Below, piece after piece: positions 1 to 11,800 of a stretch of 63,842 nt of DNA (position 1 is the stretch's first letter; the number at the start of each line of letters is the position of its first letter). The notes below the pieces were generated by a model, which did no database searches, was not told the origin of the DNA, and saw only the letters and a program-made list of their open reading frames with translations. The position numbers and the translations under genes are program-made. Location: positions 50,523 to 114,364 of the forward strand of contig JNVV01000040.1 in NCBI GenBank assembly GCA_000733355.1, read 5' to 3'. Source of the stretch: Falciphora oryzae. Its lineage: Eukaryota > Ascomycota > Sordariomycetes > Magnaporthales > Magnaporthaceae.

Positions 1-154
1 CAGCGCGACTTGCCCAGAAGCTCACTGCTTAGGTGCGGGGACCGGATGGTGTAAAGGAGAGTCGGCGAGGTCAAGGCTGAGCACGACTCTGGTCTTTGCT
101 GGGTAGGGTCTCTGCAGAAAGGGGGGTCGTGGTTAACCGCTAAGAGAGAGAGTT
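1..154. other. Unassigned left edge
   Basis: No coding sequence or RNA is recognised here. The stretch ends in a short purine run (about 141-152) directly against the 3' end of an antisense LINE fragment. Confidence 0.4.
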
Positions 155-475
155 TATTTAACGTCGGTATAGTCGGGATCTATCAGCCCCTGCCTCCCAA
201 GGGGCATACGACGTGCTAGCGCTACCTAAGCTTATCTACACCAGGCTATAGTGCTGCTATCGAGGCGGCTAACAAATTAAACCCGAAGGCACACGGAGGT
301 CGGGCCGCATTCCGGCGCCCCTTTTTGGTAAGCGGGCGATCGGCAGTAGGGCGTATATACGCCGGTGCGTTGTAAGCGCTGCGGGTGGTAGTAATGCGTT
401 CGGCCGGCGAGTGTGCCGGAAGGGGGTGAGGCCGGGTTTGGGCGGGGGGTCTTCGGGACCACACCTGGGCCCGGC
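155..475 (-). mobile_element. 5'-truncated LINE 3' end (Tad-like family), antisense
   Basis: The reverse complement of this stretch matches bases about 59655-59967 of the window nearly base for base, with small indels. Shared landmarks are the tract with the TTAACGTC motif, the CCTTGGGAGGCAGGG-type block, the GCTAGCGCTACC block and the proline-rich GC block near 430-475. The matching copy at the right end follows an RNase H/zinc-knuckle coding region of a Tad-like LINE, so this is read as its 3' untranslated end. Homology stops abruptly near 475, where HET-like coding sequence begins, as expected for a 5'-truncated insertion. The 3' terminus (minus strand) ends in an AACTCTCTCTCTT-type tail, unlike the CTC-rich tail of the other copy. 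Confidence 0.7.
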
Positions 476-480
476 CATCT

Positions 481-1690
481 CGGCCTTTTTCGAAGCACTG
501 AAAGGAAAAGTGTTGGCACGCTAATCGTAACCATTAAAGAGAACGCAATCCCGGACGGCACATATTTGCTGTGGGACTCGGAGTACCACAATCTTTCCTT
601 CAGCGATAAACCATCAATGTCACGGGCGTGGGTTTCCCAAAAGCTTCTTTTGGCCCCGCGAGTTTCGCACCTTTCAAAACCGAAATACCTTGGAAATGCG
701 AAGAGATAGCGACCTCTGATACCTGCCCATGCGGCCTTCCCATGCGAAACGACAAAAGCTTCAAGGTGCCGAAAGATATGGTGCGGGAGATGAAGACCTC
801 GCTGCCACAAGCGTTCGGAGCAAGCAAAGATTCTAGGGATCGCCGGCTTATTTAAATCCGGCATTCTATCATCGAAGCGTACACCTATTGCGATATGACA
901 TTCGAAAGCGATAGGCTCGTTGCAATATCCGGAGTCGTCAAACTTTTGAAAGCACATTTTAACGTCGAATATTGCGCGGGTCTTTGGCGACCATACATTT
1001 GTCACCAGCTGCTATGGCAGTGCGCAAAGGACGAGCCGCTCCCCTTCGAGCGGCAACAACCGCCAACCGCGCCCTCGACGCCGGGTTGGTCTTGGGCCGG
1101 CGTCGAAGGTCGTATCTGGCCGGGCTATAACCCCTCCCGGGTGTCCAATCAGCTGCCGGTCGCCACCGTCAAAGACTGCAAAATCGAGTCGCGCACCGAA
1201 GACACCACTGTCGAGATCCACCGCGCCCATTTACGCCTCACAGACTGGTTGATGACCATCCAATTAGAACGAACGGGACCAACAGGCGACCAGGCGGATG
1301 ACGAATGGAGCGCTTTCCTCAATGGCTCTTGGCTAAAAGGTATAAAAACTCGGCCCTCGTGGGTCAGGCCAGCCTCGATTACATCTCTGTTCCAACCGAC
1401 CGGGTCCATGCCCTTCCGATCATGGTCGATAGCGACGACAGAGATGCTAGCTGGCTCTCCTTCGCGTGTCTGCTGCTATGCCCTATTATTGGCGTCTTCG
1501 AGGCCACTTCTATAGAGTTGGGCTCTTGTGGATTAAGCAGGGTTCTCAACTGCAAATATTTAAGGATCAAGGTTGCAGCCTGATTGGCAGCTACCGGAAC
1601 GAGTACTGGATGGAGTACGAGTCCCGAGAAGAAGACGGCCTCTGCACGGTTGGGTTGTCTTGGAATAGGGACCTACCGACCCCCACCTAG
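481..1690 (+). pseudogene. HET-domain (heterokaryon incompatibility) gene remnant
   Basis: Pieces of a HET-type protein lie in shifting frames. About 540-660 reads PSMSRAWVSQKLLLAPRVSH, the usual RAW-x-x-Q-E-R-x-L-x-PR-x-x-H block. About 690-1290 reads a C-terminal region with SDRLVAISGVVK, CAGLWR and QLLW, typical of the region after the HET domain. About 1480-1690 reads an FYRVGLLWI-type end. There is a frameshift near 640-690, an in-frame TAA at 853-855 between two segments of the same frame, and another frameshift around 1300-1480. The N-terminal HET block is missing and is replaced by the LINE end at 475. HET proteins trigger cell death after nonself fusion in fungi; this copy is dead. 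HET family assignment is from remembered family patterns. Confidence 0.75.
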
Positions 1691-1701
1691 GTAGGTAGGT
1701 T
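1686..1701. repeat. ACCTAGGTAGGTAGGT microsatellite
   Basis: A short GGTA/TACC tandem repeat. Similar TAGG/CCTA runs occur near 49714-49730 and 54138-54246. Confidence 0.6.
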
Positions 1702-1930
1702 TACTTCAAACTCTGAGGCTTCGACCTGCTGGGCCGAGATCTGCGGCTGCTAACACCGAGGAGTTGAAGTGTGACGACCCCGCAGTCAATGCGCGTCTGG
1801 CGGTGAAGGCTGGTGGATGCATGCGGGGGCTCCGTGGGATGACCGCGTTCGCGCTGCAGCCGGTCGAGAGGCACGGCGACGAAGGGCTCTGTGGCGACCA
1901 GGCGGCCAGCCGCGCTCATGCTGCGATCGA

Positions 1931-2380
1931 TCATCTGGACTGGGCCTGGTCGGCCAAAATTCTGCGGATCTGCGCGCCGGGCTGCTCCATATAGGTGCTG
2001 CCGTTGCAGACACCGCGCCAGAACAACCATGTCCCGGATTTGGCCCGGGCCCCCTCGATGGTGCCCTTGGTGAAGACGCCCCTGGAAGTCCTCGCCGGCG
2101 AGGTTCCAACAGTGGGGGACTCTTCCCGGCAGAGGCGAGCCAGGGCCGGGAACGTGGCGCACAGCCTGAGCAGGCGGAAGCTGCTGATGGCGTCGGAGGC
2201 GTCGGAGCTGATCTGGCGGACCAGGGGCTCGAGGGTAGTCTCGGCACCGCGGCGATGCTCCGGCAGTCCCCCCCATTTGGCGTGGCGCCCGCCCAGCAAC
2301 GCCTGCAGCTCATCCTTGAGACGTGGGCGGCGAACTGGGATATGGGGGGATGTTTTACAATGTTGAAAGGGACCATACAT
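1931..2380 (-). other. Doubtful ORF, possibly a gene remnant
   Basis: Of several overlapping GC-rich frames between 1700 and 2500, this minus-strand frame has the most protein-like composition: a Leu-rich segment reading RLLRLCATFPALARLCREES and a block rich in Gly, Thr and Trp after it. The frame closes at 1931, and similar-looking sequence appears to continue in another minus-strand frame toward 1701, so it may be a decayed gene. An opposite-strand frame of 222 codons (1817-2485) covers the same bases and looks like a shadow. No family is recognised and no splice structure is convincing. Confidence 0.25.
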
Positions 2381-2984
2381 AGTGTGCAGCAGCCGACCGG
2401 CAGACGTGTCGTCCCGGCGGCTGCGGAGGCAAAGGCGAACATGAGGGCGCCAAGTGCGGGGAGAAAGACCTGCTGCTGCTGCTGACGCCGCCGATCCGAT
2501 TCGAGCCGGCAGCGGCGCCGTCGAGGCCGCGGGCGGGCGTCCTGCTATAAAACGAGGTCAGTCGTTTGAGCGCCTGAAGCGTGGGCGTGTCGGCCGGCCG
2601 GAGGGACTACTCCTGCCGACAGCGGGTGGCCCAGGTGCTCCGAGTGGCAACACCGTCGGGTGACGATGGAAAATCGAGCACGGTTCTTACCATCACCCTT
2701 TCAAGCATCATCAGGGGTTTTTTTTTTGGCCAAAAATAGTAATAAAGCTAGCTAGCACTACACGATCGTAAGGAGCGTGATGTTTCGCAACGGTCCCCGC
2801 TTGAGGGAGCCGTCGGGCCTGCTGGGGGCAACACGCGATGAGGTCCCCCACGCCAACTTCCCATGCCAATGAAGACGGCATCTGCCACGGGAGTCCCACG
2901 GGCCGAGGACCTAGCCGTTCACCTTGTCAGACTTTTGGACACCAGCGTAAGGGGCCAGGCAGACCGGGAGAGCTTCAGACTGAC

Positions 2985-3326
2985 CTAAACCTCAATGCCA
3001 ACTGACTGGAAGTGGAGCTTGGAGTTCACGCTCTCGAACTCGACGCGCACCGACACGGCCAAGCCCATGCCCTTGCAGACCGCCTTTCCGGAGGCGATAC
3101 CCAGCGAGAAGGACGACGTCTGCTGGGGGTTGTCCTCGTTGTAGACCTTGATGTTGGCAAGGTAGACAGCCACGTTCTCGACGCTGGCTCCCTGGGACGA
3201 AAAGGAGACGTTGAGCGTCTTCAGGGTCGGGTTGGTAACGGGCGGGCTGTCGATGACGAAGTGAAGCCAGCCCGACAGCTCGGTCGCCACCGTCGGCTTG
3301 ACAACTGCCGAGCCGGCCTCCGCCAC
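2985..3326 (-). CDS. Small beta-rich protein of unknown function (possibly DUF6623-like)
   Basis: 113 codons, single exon as drawn. The protein has alternating hydrophobic strands, for example SGWLHFVIDSPP, NVAVYLANIKVYNED and LGIASGKAVCKGMGLAVSVR, and no signal peptide or membrane segment. The pattern of a W-x-H-F-x-I-x-x-P block followed by V-x-V-Y-x-x-x-x-K-V resembles a small family of about 110-150 residues found in fungi and bacteria (DUF6623), recalled from memory rather than searched. The start is the first in-frame ATG after upstream stops. It stands alone between low-content stretches. Function unknown; the family link is tentative. Confidence 0.5.
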   Translation of the reverse strand: MAEAGSAVVKPTVATELSGWLHFVIDSPPVTNPTLKTLNVSFSSQGASVENVAVYLANIKVYNEDNPQQTSSFSLGIASGKAVCKGMGLAVSVRVEFESVNSKLHFQSVGIEV

Positions 3327-4465
3327 GATGGAGAGGCTGGACCAGGCACAGCAACGAGCGGCAATCCAGTCAGCCAGTTCGTCTCGCTCTCAACCCTTTT
3401 GGTTCCATCGCCCTGGCTTACTGCAGAGCCTCAAGTGCAACAAACGCCAAGCCAAGGGCCAGACTTTCTTTTGAATGTTTGTCACTTTTGCACGGAACAC
3501 GACCACAGACACAAGCCGAAAAACGTGCAGAGGCAACGAGGGACGGACGCCAAGACCCGAAACTCACGCGACCTCGACGATGGCGACCCGATTCTCGCGG
3601 TGCAGTTTCGCCGACACCAAACACAAGGGGCCCGCAGCGTTGGGATCCCTCTTGTGCGACGGTGCCAGCAGGGAGCACACCATTGCCAACCTGTCCTCGC
3701 GTCGCACCGCTTCTCGCCACCGGTTTCGTGTCGCCCAATCCGCTGCCCCAGCGTCTTGGGAGTCGAGACGTTTGGGCCGGGCTGGCTGGCCCTTGGCCTG
3801 TGAACCAACATGGCCGACCTTTGCAACTTTGATGCACTAGGCCAGGATCGCTGTTACCGTTGGAAGGGCAGCCAAAGGTCTGGCCGCACGTGAATCGCGG
3901 AGCTCCAGCAAAGCGGAGCCTCCGACCCGGAGGCAGCGTCTCCCCGGCACGGAGATCACCGACGATGCACAGCGGCTGTGCAGGCGCGAGGATGCATTCC
4001 ATGACAGGAACATGCTGCGTGCGGTAGCCCCTGAGAAGGCTACACTTTTGGATACAGGGAGAAGGACTCGTGCGGTGAGAAGCACCCTTTGACCTGAAGG
4101 ACTCTCACCCCACTTCGGAGGCCACGAACGATTACATTTAAGCTTTGTGTTCCCTGCCTTTTCCGGGGTATGAAATATTTCCGGTGAGGCTTTGCGGTTG
4201 CTCCCGACACCAGGCGTTCGATTCATGCATCCCCATGCTTTGGCGACCCCCGCGGACGCCGCCCACGACTCGCGCCGGCGACCTCTGCTGTCCAAATTAG
4301 GCACTTCCAAGGTCTTATCAAACCACGTGTGTAATAACTGGGCGTTTCGTGCATGCTTGCGTCTAGCCCCTTTGGGGTTTGCGTTGCCGGCTGCAATAGG
4401 ACGATTCAGGAACGGTTCTGTCGGTGAGTCCGTTGCTCGAGGGGCACGAATCCCTACACGTTTCC
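3327..4465. other. Intergenic, no supported gene
   Basis: Several open frames exist on both strands (the longest is 222 codons, minus, 3837-4505) but their composition is Arg/Pro/Ser-rich with no recognisable family. They overlap the promoter of the gene at 4724. Confidence 0.5.
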
Positions 4466-4470
4466 CGAGT

Positions 4471-4477
4471 ATATAAT
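4471..4477 (+). promoter_or_regulatory. TATA-like box of the gene at 4724
   Basis: TATATAA is followed by about 240 bases of almost pure pyrimidine (CT-rich leader, 4480-4720), a common arrangement for well-expressed genes in filamentous ascomycetes. The ATG is about 250 bases downstream. Confidence 0.55.
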
Positions 4478-4723
4478 CTCGGCCTCTCTCTGCTTCCATT
4501 GCCATTTTTTTTTCTCCTTCTTTTCCATCATCATCGATCTTTTCATCTTTTCGTCTCTTTCCTTGTCTTTTTCCTTTGGTCTTTCCTTTGGTTCTTGGAC
4601 CTTTGCTTTCTTTGCATTGCTTGAAATTCCCCTATCTGTTGCATCTGCTCGACTTTGCTTGCATTTCCTCTTTTTCCTCCTTTTCGCCCCCCTTCTTTTC
4701 GACCTCGAAAAACAATCGCCAAA

Positions 4724-5134
4724 ATGCAGTTCAAGGCCACCGTCCTCCTGTCTCTCTTTGCCATCGGCGGCAGCCCGGTCATGGCGGCTCCTACGCCTTT
4801 CGGAGGTATTGCCGTCCCCAGGCCGTCCACTCCGGGCAAGAACCCCATCAAGAACGTGGCGAAGAAGATCGGCGACGGCGTGGCGGCTTGCGTCCTCGGT
4901 GCCGTCCTCTGCGGCAAGATTGCCGGGGAGGCGATTAAGAGCGGCAAGACCCCTACCATTAAGACGAGCCGTGACCTCCACATCGTCGGCAACATCGAGG
5001 CCCGTAGCCCCGAGGTCGACGTCCCTTACGTTACTATCGAGACCCGCGACACGACCTCTGACGAGGAGACCGAGGAGGAGGCCGACATGACCGAGGAGGG
5101 GGCCGACATGACCGAGGAGGAGGCCGACGAATAA
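4724..5134 (+). CDS. Small secreted protein with acidic repeat tail
   Basis: 136 residues. The ATG at 4724 is chosen over an upstream in-frame ATG at 4655 because it sits in a CCAAAATGC context at the end of the CT-rich leader and starts directly with a signal peptide (MQFKATVLLSLFAIGGSPVMA, likely cut before APTPF). The mature part has a Gly/Ala-rich hydrophobic stretch with two cysteines (VAACVLGAVLCGKIAGEAIK), a basic linker, and an acidic tail made of a 21-base repeat encoding T-E-E-E/G-A-D-M, present about three times (5065-5131). No family is recognised; it could be an effector-like or cell-wall-associated small secreted protein. A TATA-like box and leader lie upstream. Confidence 0.75.
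   Translation: MQFKATVLLSLFAIGGSPVMAAPTPFGGIAVPRPSTPGKNPIKNVAKKIGDGVAACVLGAVLCGKIAGEAIKSGKTPTIKTSRDLHIVGNIEARSPEVDVPYVTIETRDTTSDEETEEEADMTEEGADMTEEEADE
5065..5131 (+). repeat. 21-bp in-frame tandem repeat (TEEEADM)
   Basis: Three consecutive units of the type ACCGAGGAGG(A/G)GGCCGACAT within the coding region of the small secreted protein; they differ by single bases (E or G at the fourth position). Confidence 0.7.
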
Positions 5135-5804
5135 GCAAGCAGCACCATCAACACAGCCATTGTGATTTGCTCGATTTATGGGTGGATTAGAGAAAAAGAC
5201 TCGGGGAATCCGAGGGATTGTGACATTTAGCTTGGGTTAGGGCACTAGCGAGGCGGCTTTGGTCTACAATACAATGTTTGGGGGACTCTATGCCCCCCCA
5301 AGCGACAGCGGTTCTCTATGCCTGTGTGACTGACTTGTGGGTTCATGGTGGTGGCGGCCTACGGCACTGCTGCGGTTCCGTAACGACAACCAGCGCCCCG
5401 TGTGATGCAACTCAAGCTGAGCTGGATAACATGCTGGGAGCTGAGGGTCTGGGGCAACATCTTGGGGCTGCTAGCCGTCGGTAAAATTTCTCCCAGTTGG
5501 TTTTCCTAGCTCTTTGTTACATACAAAGACGGAGGGAGAAGCACCTGTATCCCGCACTAGATTCGACGACCCTGTTCAACCTCTGATAACAACCAATGTC
5601 ATATGCCTCTGGTCAGTAACTGGAGCACGAGCCACTGACCGATATGCATATAAGGCCATGACCTCTCCCACCTCACACAGAGGCACTCAGGGGTCTTGGA
5701 CCATGTCTCAACATATTTCAACACCCGGCTCAAGTGTATCCCACAATGGTGAGGCACGTCCTTGCTTATGTCGACCCAAACAAAGCGTCCCTCCATCGTC
5801 CCAA
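5135..5804. other. Intergenic between two convergent genes
   Basis: This holds the 3' regions of the secreted protein (plus) and the giant gene (minus). I see no gene, repeat or RNA here. Confidence 0.5.
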
Positions 5805-8800
5805 TCAAACGTCAATCAACCTAAAAGGCGACTGGTCTAGGGACCTTCCCATGCAGATGTATCCCATGGGTGTGTGCAGGATGTCCTGCGTCGGATGGCG
5901 GACCGCAAGCCACGCGCGAAGGAAGCCGGCGGGATCATCTGCACATATACTCAGCTTGCCGCCGCCGGCCGCCTGCACGCCATCATATGAGCCAAGGATG
6001 AGCTCTGAAGCCTTCGGCCAGACGAAATCCTTCAAGGCGTCCCACTCGCCCGCGCCGACGTACAGCCTACCCGCGACGACGCCCACCTCGAACCGAAACC
6101 ACGGCGGAAAGTCGTGGTCGGCCGGCAGCTGTGGGAAACTGTAGTACTGGAAGTAGTTGAACGGCAGCATGGCCTTTGTGGTTGGCGCCGCGTAGGTGAC
6201 CATGTGCACATGCTGCATCCCAGCTGCCGTGGCAAGGTGAAGCATGGGGATGATGAGCTCGATCTCCTCGGGGATTACGATGAGCGCGGTCTCGGTAGAT
6301 GGGCTCCAGAGGATCCACTCAACAGGCCGCTGGGGAGTCGCCACTGTCAGCACGTGAAGCATGGAAAGAGAGGGTGGGCTTTGATAAGCCATCGAGTGCA
6401 CCTACCAGGAAGTTGTCCGCCACGCTCGTGCTCTCGGCGCCGCGTCCAAACTTGACCGTCCTGCCAAATTCGGCCGATACGAAGAGGTTCGATCCAGTGT
6501 CTCGCACACCGAACCGCCGGCCCACGTGTGTTCTGCTGACATAGGCAAACGCATGCTCACAACATCCGGCCTGTGGCAGGATGCCAGTGCGTACAAAATG
6601 CTCAATGTCGGGATGGAGGCGGGGGAAGGCAAGAGGCACGTGACGTAGGTGCTTCTGCACTTGGCGCACCTGCTCAACCTGGACCTGGACCTCTCGCTCC
6701 TGCTCCACCTCCTGCAGGGCGTCCAGATCCGTACCGCCGTGGCGGCGGACGTCACTCCACTCGAGCTCGTCCATGAGGCTTTGAAGGCGAGGATTCATCA
6801 CACCGGACGACACAGACGACGGTTCGGCCGGTCCTGCTCCGCCGTACAACTGCTCGAGGGTCTGACGCTCGGGCTTCTGTATGACCGCGAGAACCTTGGC
6901 TCGCTGCTGGTCGGGATTGCCGGCTGAATCCCGCTGGTATTTCCATGCGGCGTCTGCGCGACGGCAAAAGTCGATGCCCTGCGACACGTAAAGGCTCTGA
7001 AGATCCTCGTGGCCACGACAGGTCTGCTCGAGAAGCCACGAGATGACGTGCGCCGAGTCAATCTTGAGGCCGTTACCGTTGGTAACCGAGAGGTGGTCGC
7101 GGATGCTCTGATCCACGTCGGGAGGGGCAAGAAACACGACGGCCTGGGTTGTCCCCAGTTGGCGGAGGCGCATGGCCGCTGCATCGAGAACGGGGGAGAC
7201 GTGTTAGCTGGCCATAATCACTCTGGCTCAATGGGCCGGGCTATTCTGCGGGGATCTTACCTTGCATCGTAAAGTCCTTTGACTGTCTGAGTGCAAGAGT
7301 CAGCGCGCCGCGCGCGTGGGCGGGCAGTTTTAGATCAGCACCTCGGGTGTGCGCCTCGTCAAAGTAAACAAGACACTCGTCGAGGTCGTCAGCGAACCGG
7401 CTCGCCAGCAGCGGCACGTCGTTCTTGCCCTCGTCCCGATGGTGGACCCAGGCGCGGTCGTCCTGTCCAAAGTAGATGGCTGCCCTGGCTTCGTTGTCTA
7501 CCTTTAACCAGTCCTTGGCCAGTGTCTTATTGTCCATCTCCAGGATGTAAGCACCCGCATCTATGAGGACCTTGATTCCCGAGGCCTTGAGCTTCTTCAG
7601 TAGACCGGCTTCAGATAGTCGTTTCCTCAAGATGTCGTCTACAGTGACGTGATAAGCCCTGTTGCGTGGCTGCAACAAGTACGTGAAAACCTCCGCGCTT
7701 ATCTGCCGGAGGCTGGGCAGGTCGTCCTGTCGGATCGTCAGCGGTAGCATCGTGCGATTGTCGTTGGTCCCGCTGAAGCCTGTTGTGCGAGCACCGGGGA
7801 TATCGTTGGCCGCGGGGACAAAAGGAATGTCCCAGCCAGATGCCTGCAGCTTGACATCGAACTGCTTAGCATGGGCAGGAAAGACGAAATGGTCGAGGTA
7901 GTAGTTGACGACGGTGCGACTGTGCTTCAAATGCGCCCACAGCTCTCCCAGCTGAGCGCTGTCTTCCGCGCTGATCACATCCCAGTGCCGCAGAGCCTCG
8001 GGTAGCTGGTGGCAGCCCATCATCCACGCCTCGTACTGCTGTAACGGGTCGGCGGATTGGAGCAGATGCTGTAGCCCCTGGAGGAGCTGCGGTTGCGTCA
8101 GCCCCTGGTAGTAGAAGGCCAAACAGGTGAGCATGATGGCAACGTCTGGGTGGCCAAACTCAGCGTGCTCCGACGGGGTGCCCTTGGCTTCGAAAGGAAC
8201 TGCTAAAGGGTCGCGCCGTGGGTGCAGTCCGTACTGAACATTCCAACGCTTTCCCAGGCAGGTAACGAGAATCTTGTTGACGAGCAGACCACGTATCACC
8301 AACAGGCACTGGGCACTTGTCTGCTGGTCTTCAAACGCGCTGACGGCCTGCGCAAATATGTCGTGGTCAAATGCCTCGTCTGTGAAGAGCCGACGAATGC
8401 TCGTGATCTGTGGGCCCCGGGGTGACGCCAAAGCCGAGTCTGTCGGGCGTATGTATGCGCAGCGGCCGCTGCAGATGCTGTCGATGATAAGCTGTACAGT
8501 GGCCTCTTCGGCCTCCCGCCTTAAGAACCGCACCATGGGGAATGATCCGGGGCGCTCCAGCACGTCCATGCTAAGGGGGTGCTCTCGGCGTAGTGTCGGG
8601 ACATGGTCAGCCGCCAAAGCCAGGAGCGCCTCGGCCACCTGCCAGCGAAACGGCTGTCCATCGACGGCTGTTTGATTGCCACCTGGGTAGTTGAGCTGCG
8701 TTTTGACTGAGAGGGTGAAGTCGCACTCGTCGAGTACGTCGCGGGACTGGCAGTCGAGCCAGAGCTGGAACTTGAGCATTTGCGCCGCCACGTGCGTCTT

Positions 8801-11800
8801 GCCATCTGCCAAGTGTTGCCATGCGCCCAGCTTGAATGAGAGGACGTGCTCGTGGCTGGTTAGAATAACACCGCGTGTGTCACGCGTGTCAACGTGCAGT
8901 TTGGCATACAAGTCCAGCATGTCGGGCGTGGTCTTTGTTCTGCGCGAGAAGGGAATGTGTCGAACCGTACGGCCGACGAGGCCTCCTAGTCGGGCCTGAG
9001 TCACCTGTGCCGTAGCCATGAGCAGCGCCTTGGGGACGATCAGGCGCGCGAGAGCCTCCCCATCGGCAAGGGCTGCCACGACCATGGGCACGATGACCGA
9101 AGTCTTGCCCTTGCCCATGTTCATCTGGAGAACGCTGTTCTGGCACGAGGCCGGCGCGATGATGGCCCGGGCGACGTCGACCTGGTCCGGCCGGATGAGC
9201 AGGTCGCCGTCGATCTCGAGCAGGAGCCAGTCGGTGAACTCGTGATGGGGCGACCAGGATTGATGGCCTGGGTTGTTGAGCTCGTCGTCGAGCGCGCGGG
9301 TGTTGCTCCTCTGGATCGCGCGTCGCATGCGCCCTAGTCGCTGCAGGGCCGTCAACTCAAGTCCGTACTGCACGAGTGCTTTCTTCATGGCCGAATCGCA
9401 GCCGCTGGCGTGCAGACATGACGACGAGCGCAGAAGCGCGAGCACGGCAGCTCTGGCGCAGGGCCACATGGCCCCCAGCTGAAGCCAGACGGAGCGAGCA
9501 TCGTCGGCGGCGAGGGCGTCGGCAATCTCTCTCAGGTGACCCGCGATCACACGACGGCTTTGCTCGATGCTCCGATCGATGTCTGCAAGGCTTGGTGCTC
9601 CGAGCTCCTGGTCGGAAGCGCGAGGCGCCTGGCCCACGCCGGCCTCGAGTGCCTGCAGGCTCTGGAGGAGGTCATTGCCGTAGCGTTGACGCAGCTTGTC
9701 GCCGGTGGCCGTGAAGCTGTCAAGGATTTTGCGGAGTTCTGTGGTTTCGGTGCAAGGGGGACCAACAGCGCCCTTGAGAATTTCCCGCGGAGCAGCGCCC
9801 TGGCTGCCTGGTGTAAGCGGAGCTGGAGTGGTAAGCACGGGCCCTAGTTTGAGCACGAGACCCCGAGCCGAGGAAGGAACGACGTCACGGCGCGAATGCG
9901 GCAGGTGGGCGGCTAGGTTCGCATTCTCGTCGCTCGTCCATTTGGCGAGCCTGGCGGCATCGCGGGGACCTTGGTGCGAGTCGAGAACTGTCTGCACCCG
10001 ATTGACAAAGTCGCCAAGCGCATCGTTGTCACGCCTGCGCTCCCAATCTGCGGCCAGCTTCTCGAGTGCCAGGTCGCAGTCAAGCACTGATTCGGCACAG
10101 CCAGCCGTCGAAAGCTCCCAAAAAGGCGCAGGCCACTGCTCCAGCAGCCGCTTGCAAAACTGTGCCGTCTCCTGCTCGCATAAAGAGTTGTGCTCCTTTT
10201 GGGTGCGACCGGCCGAGTCGACCGTTCTAAGCCTGCCCCTTCGGTCTCTCGAACACGTCCAAACAAAGCACGCCGAAATGATTAACTTCGTTAGCTCCCT
10301 AAAAGAAGGTCGGCCTCTGGAGCGGAAGTTAACGAAGTGGCCGCGCTCCGGCGGCTGAAGCTGCTTCAGCTAATCAATGCAGGCAAATGCCGCGAGCGAA
10401 TGGACGACGTCCATATCGACGGGACCAAACGCCAGGAGTCCGAGCCGAAAGATCACCGCGCCCTGCTGCTGCTCAACATCGACCGCCTGGCAGAACTGCA
10501 CCAGATGTCCCCATTTCTCCTGTATGGGACCCTCGGTCTGGTCAATGAGTGGCGATGTGTCAGGACCCGTCGAGGCGCCGTCAGGCAGTGGCTGGAACCC
10601 TCCGATTGGGCTGCTCTGGTCCCAAAACTCGAGCATCCGCACCAGCCTGCTGCTCATGTGTAGCCCTGCACACCGTCGGATAATGAGGCGGGCTGCTTCA
10701 AACACCTTTGCAGCCCTGCGCGTCATGGAGCGGTCTCGAAACGCGTACGGGACCAAGTCATCTCGACCAGCATTGTCATCACTGGCCCTGCTCGTGTCAA
10801 GAGGCGGGCGCTCGTACAGACGCCGCTGCAGTTCGCCGCAAAGGTCGAGGTGTTCTGCTGGCCGAAACAGGCGCGACTCATTCACTGTCTGTACAGTGGC
10901 AAAGTCCCCGAGACGGTTGGACTTCTCGATGATGCCGCGAAGCAAGGCCCGGTAGCCATCGTGCTGGATCGTTGTGGCCAGGTTGTCGCTCCAGGTCACC
11001 CTCTGGATGCGCTTCAGCTCTGGCGGATAGTACTCCCTGTCAGGAAGCAGCCTCGAAAAGTTCTCGAGAAGCGGTTCCAAAGAAGGGTTCATGGGTTTCC
11101 ACGGCTGGGCAGTGCCCGAGGCGAGGATTGCGAACGCCTCTTCTGTCCCAGTTCGCTCCGTCAGTGGATCGGGGAGGCAGAAGGATGTCAGACCGTGGCA
11201 GAGTGCCTTGACGAGAAGCAGCAGTGGCTCCGGAGCACACGTCAGCCGGCCCAGGGTAAAATCAATCCCGAACCGGCCGTAATCCTTGGCGTTGACCATA
11301 TGTACTTCCACATGCATTCCGTTTCTCTTCCAGCGGGGCTCGCCCAGCGGCAAGAGAATGCTGCGCTCCCGTGTAGCCATGTCTCGCACTACGATCTTGC
11401 TCGCCAGGCCGTACCACGTCCCGGCGTCCTGGTCCGGGTCAATCTCGGCCCCGAGCTGCCGGCACTGGAGACGACCGTCTTGGTTGACGTAAAAAGAAAG
11501 GTCCAACTGCCGCATGTCCACTGTGATCCTTCCTGTCGCAGGCTGGTACACCGTCAGCCTATCGGGCCGCTCGAAATGCGACAAGATGCTGTTGATCGAG
11601 CCAAAAACTTCCGATCGGGGGTCGACCAGGGCTACTTTGCCACGAAACGCCCGCCGTCCAGTGACATCGAGCGTCCAATCACGCGGCCTCTTGTACCAAA
11701 TATCTGGCTCGCGTCGGATCTCAAGACAGCCGCTTCCCAGGTTGAGCCAGTGTACGCAGCCTTCCACCAGCTCCAAGGGGAAGTCAAACGCGGAGTTCGG

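Noticed and set aside
1817..2485. Plus-strand frame of 222 codons
   Set aside because: Gly/Ala/Arg/Pro-rich and antisense to a slightly more protein-like frame; not supported as a gene.
3837..4505. Minus-strand frame of 222 codons
   Set aside because: Random Arg/Ser/Ala composition, overlaps the TATA region of the plus-strand gene, and has no recognisable motif.
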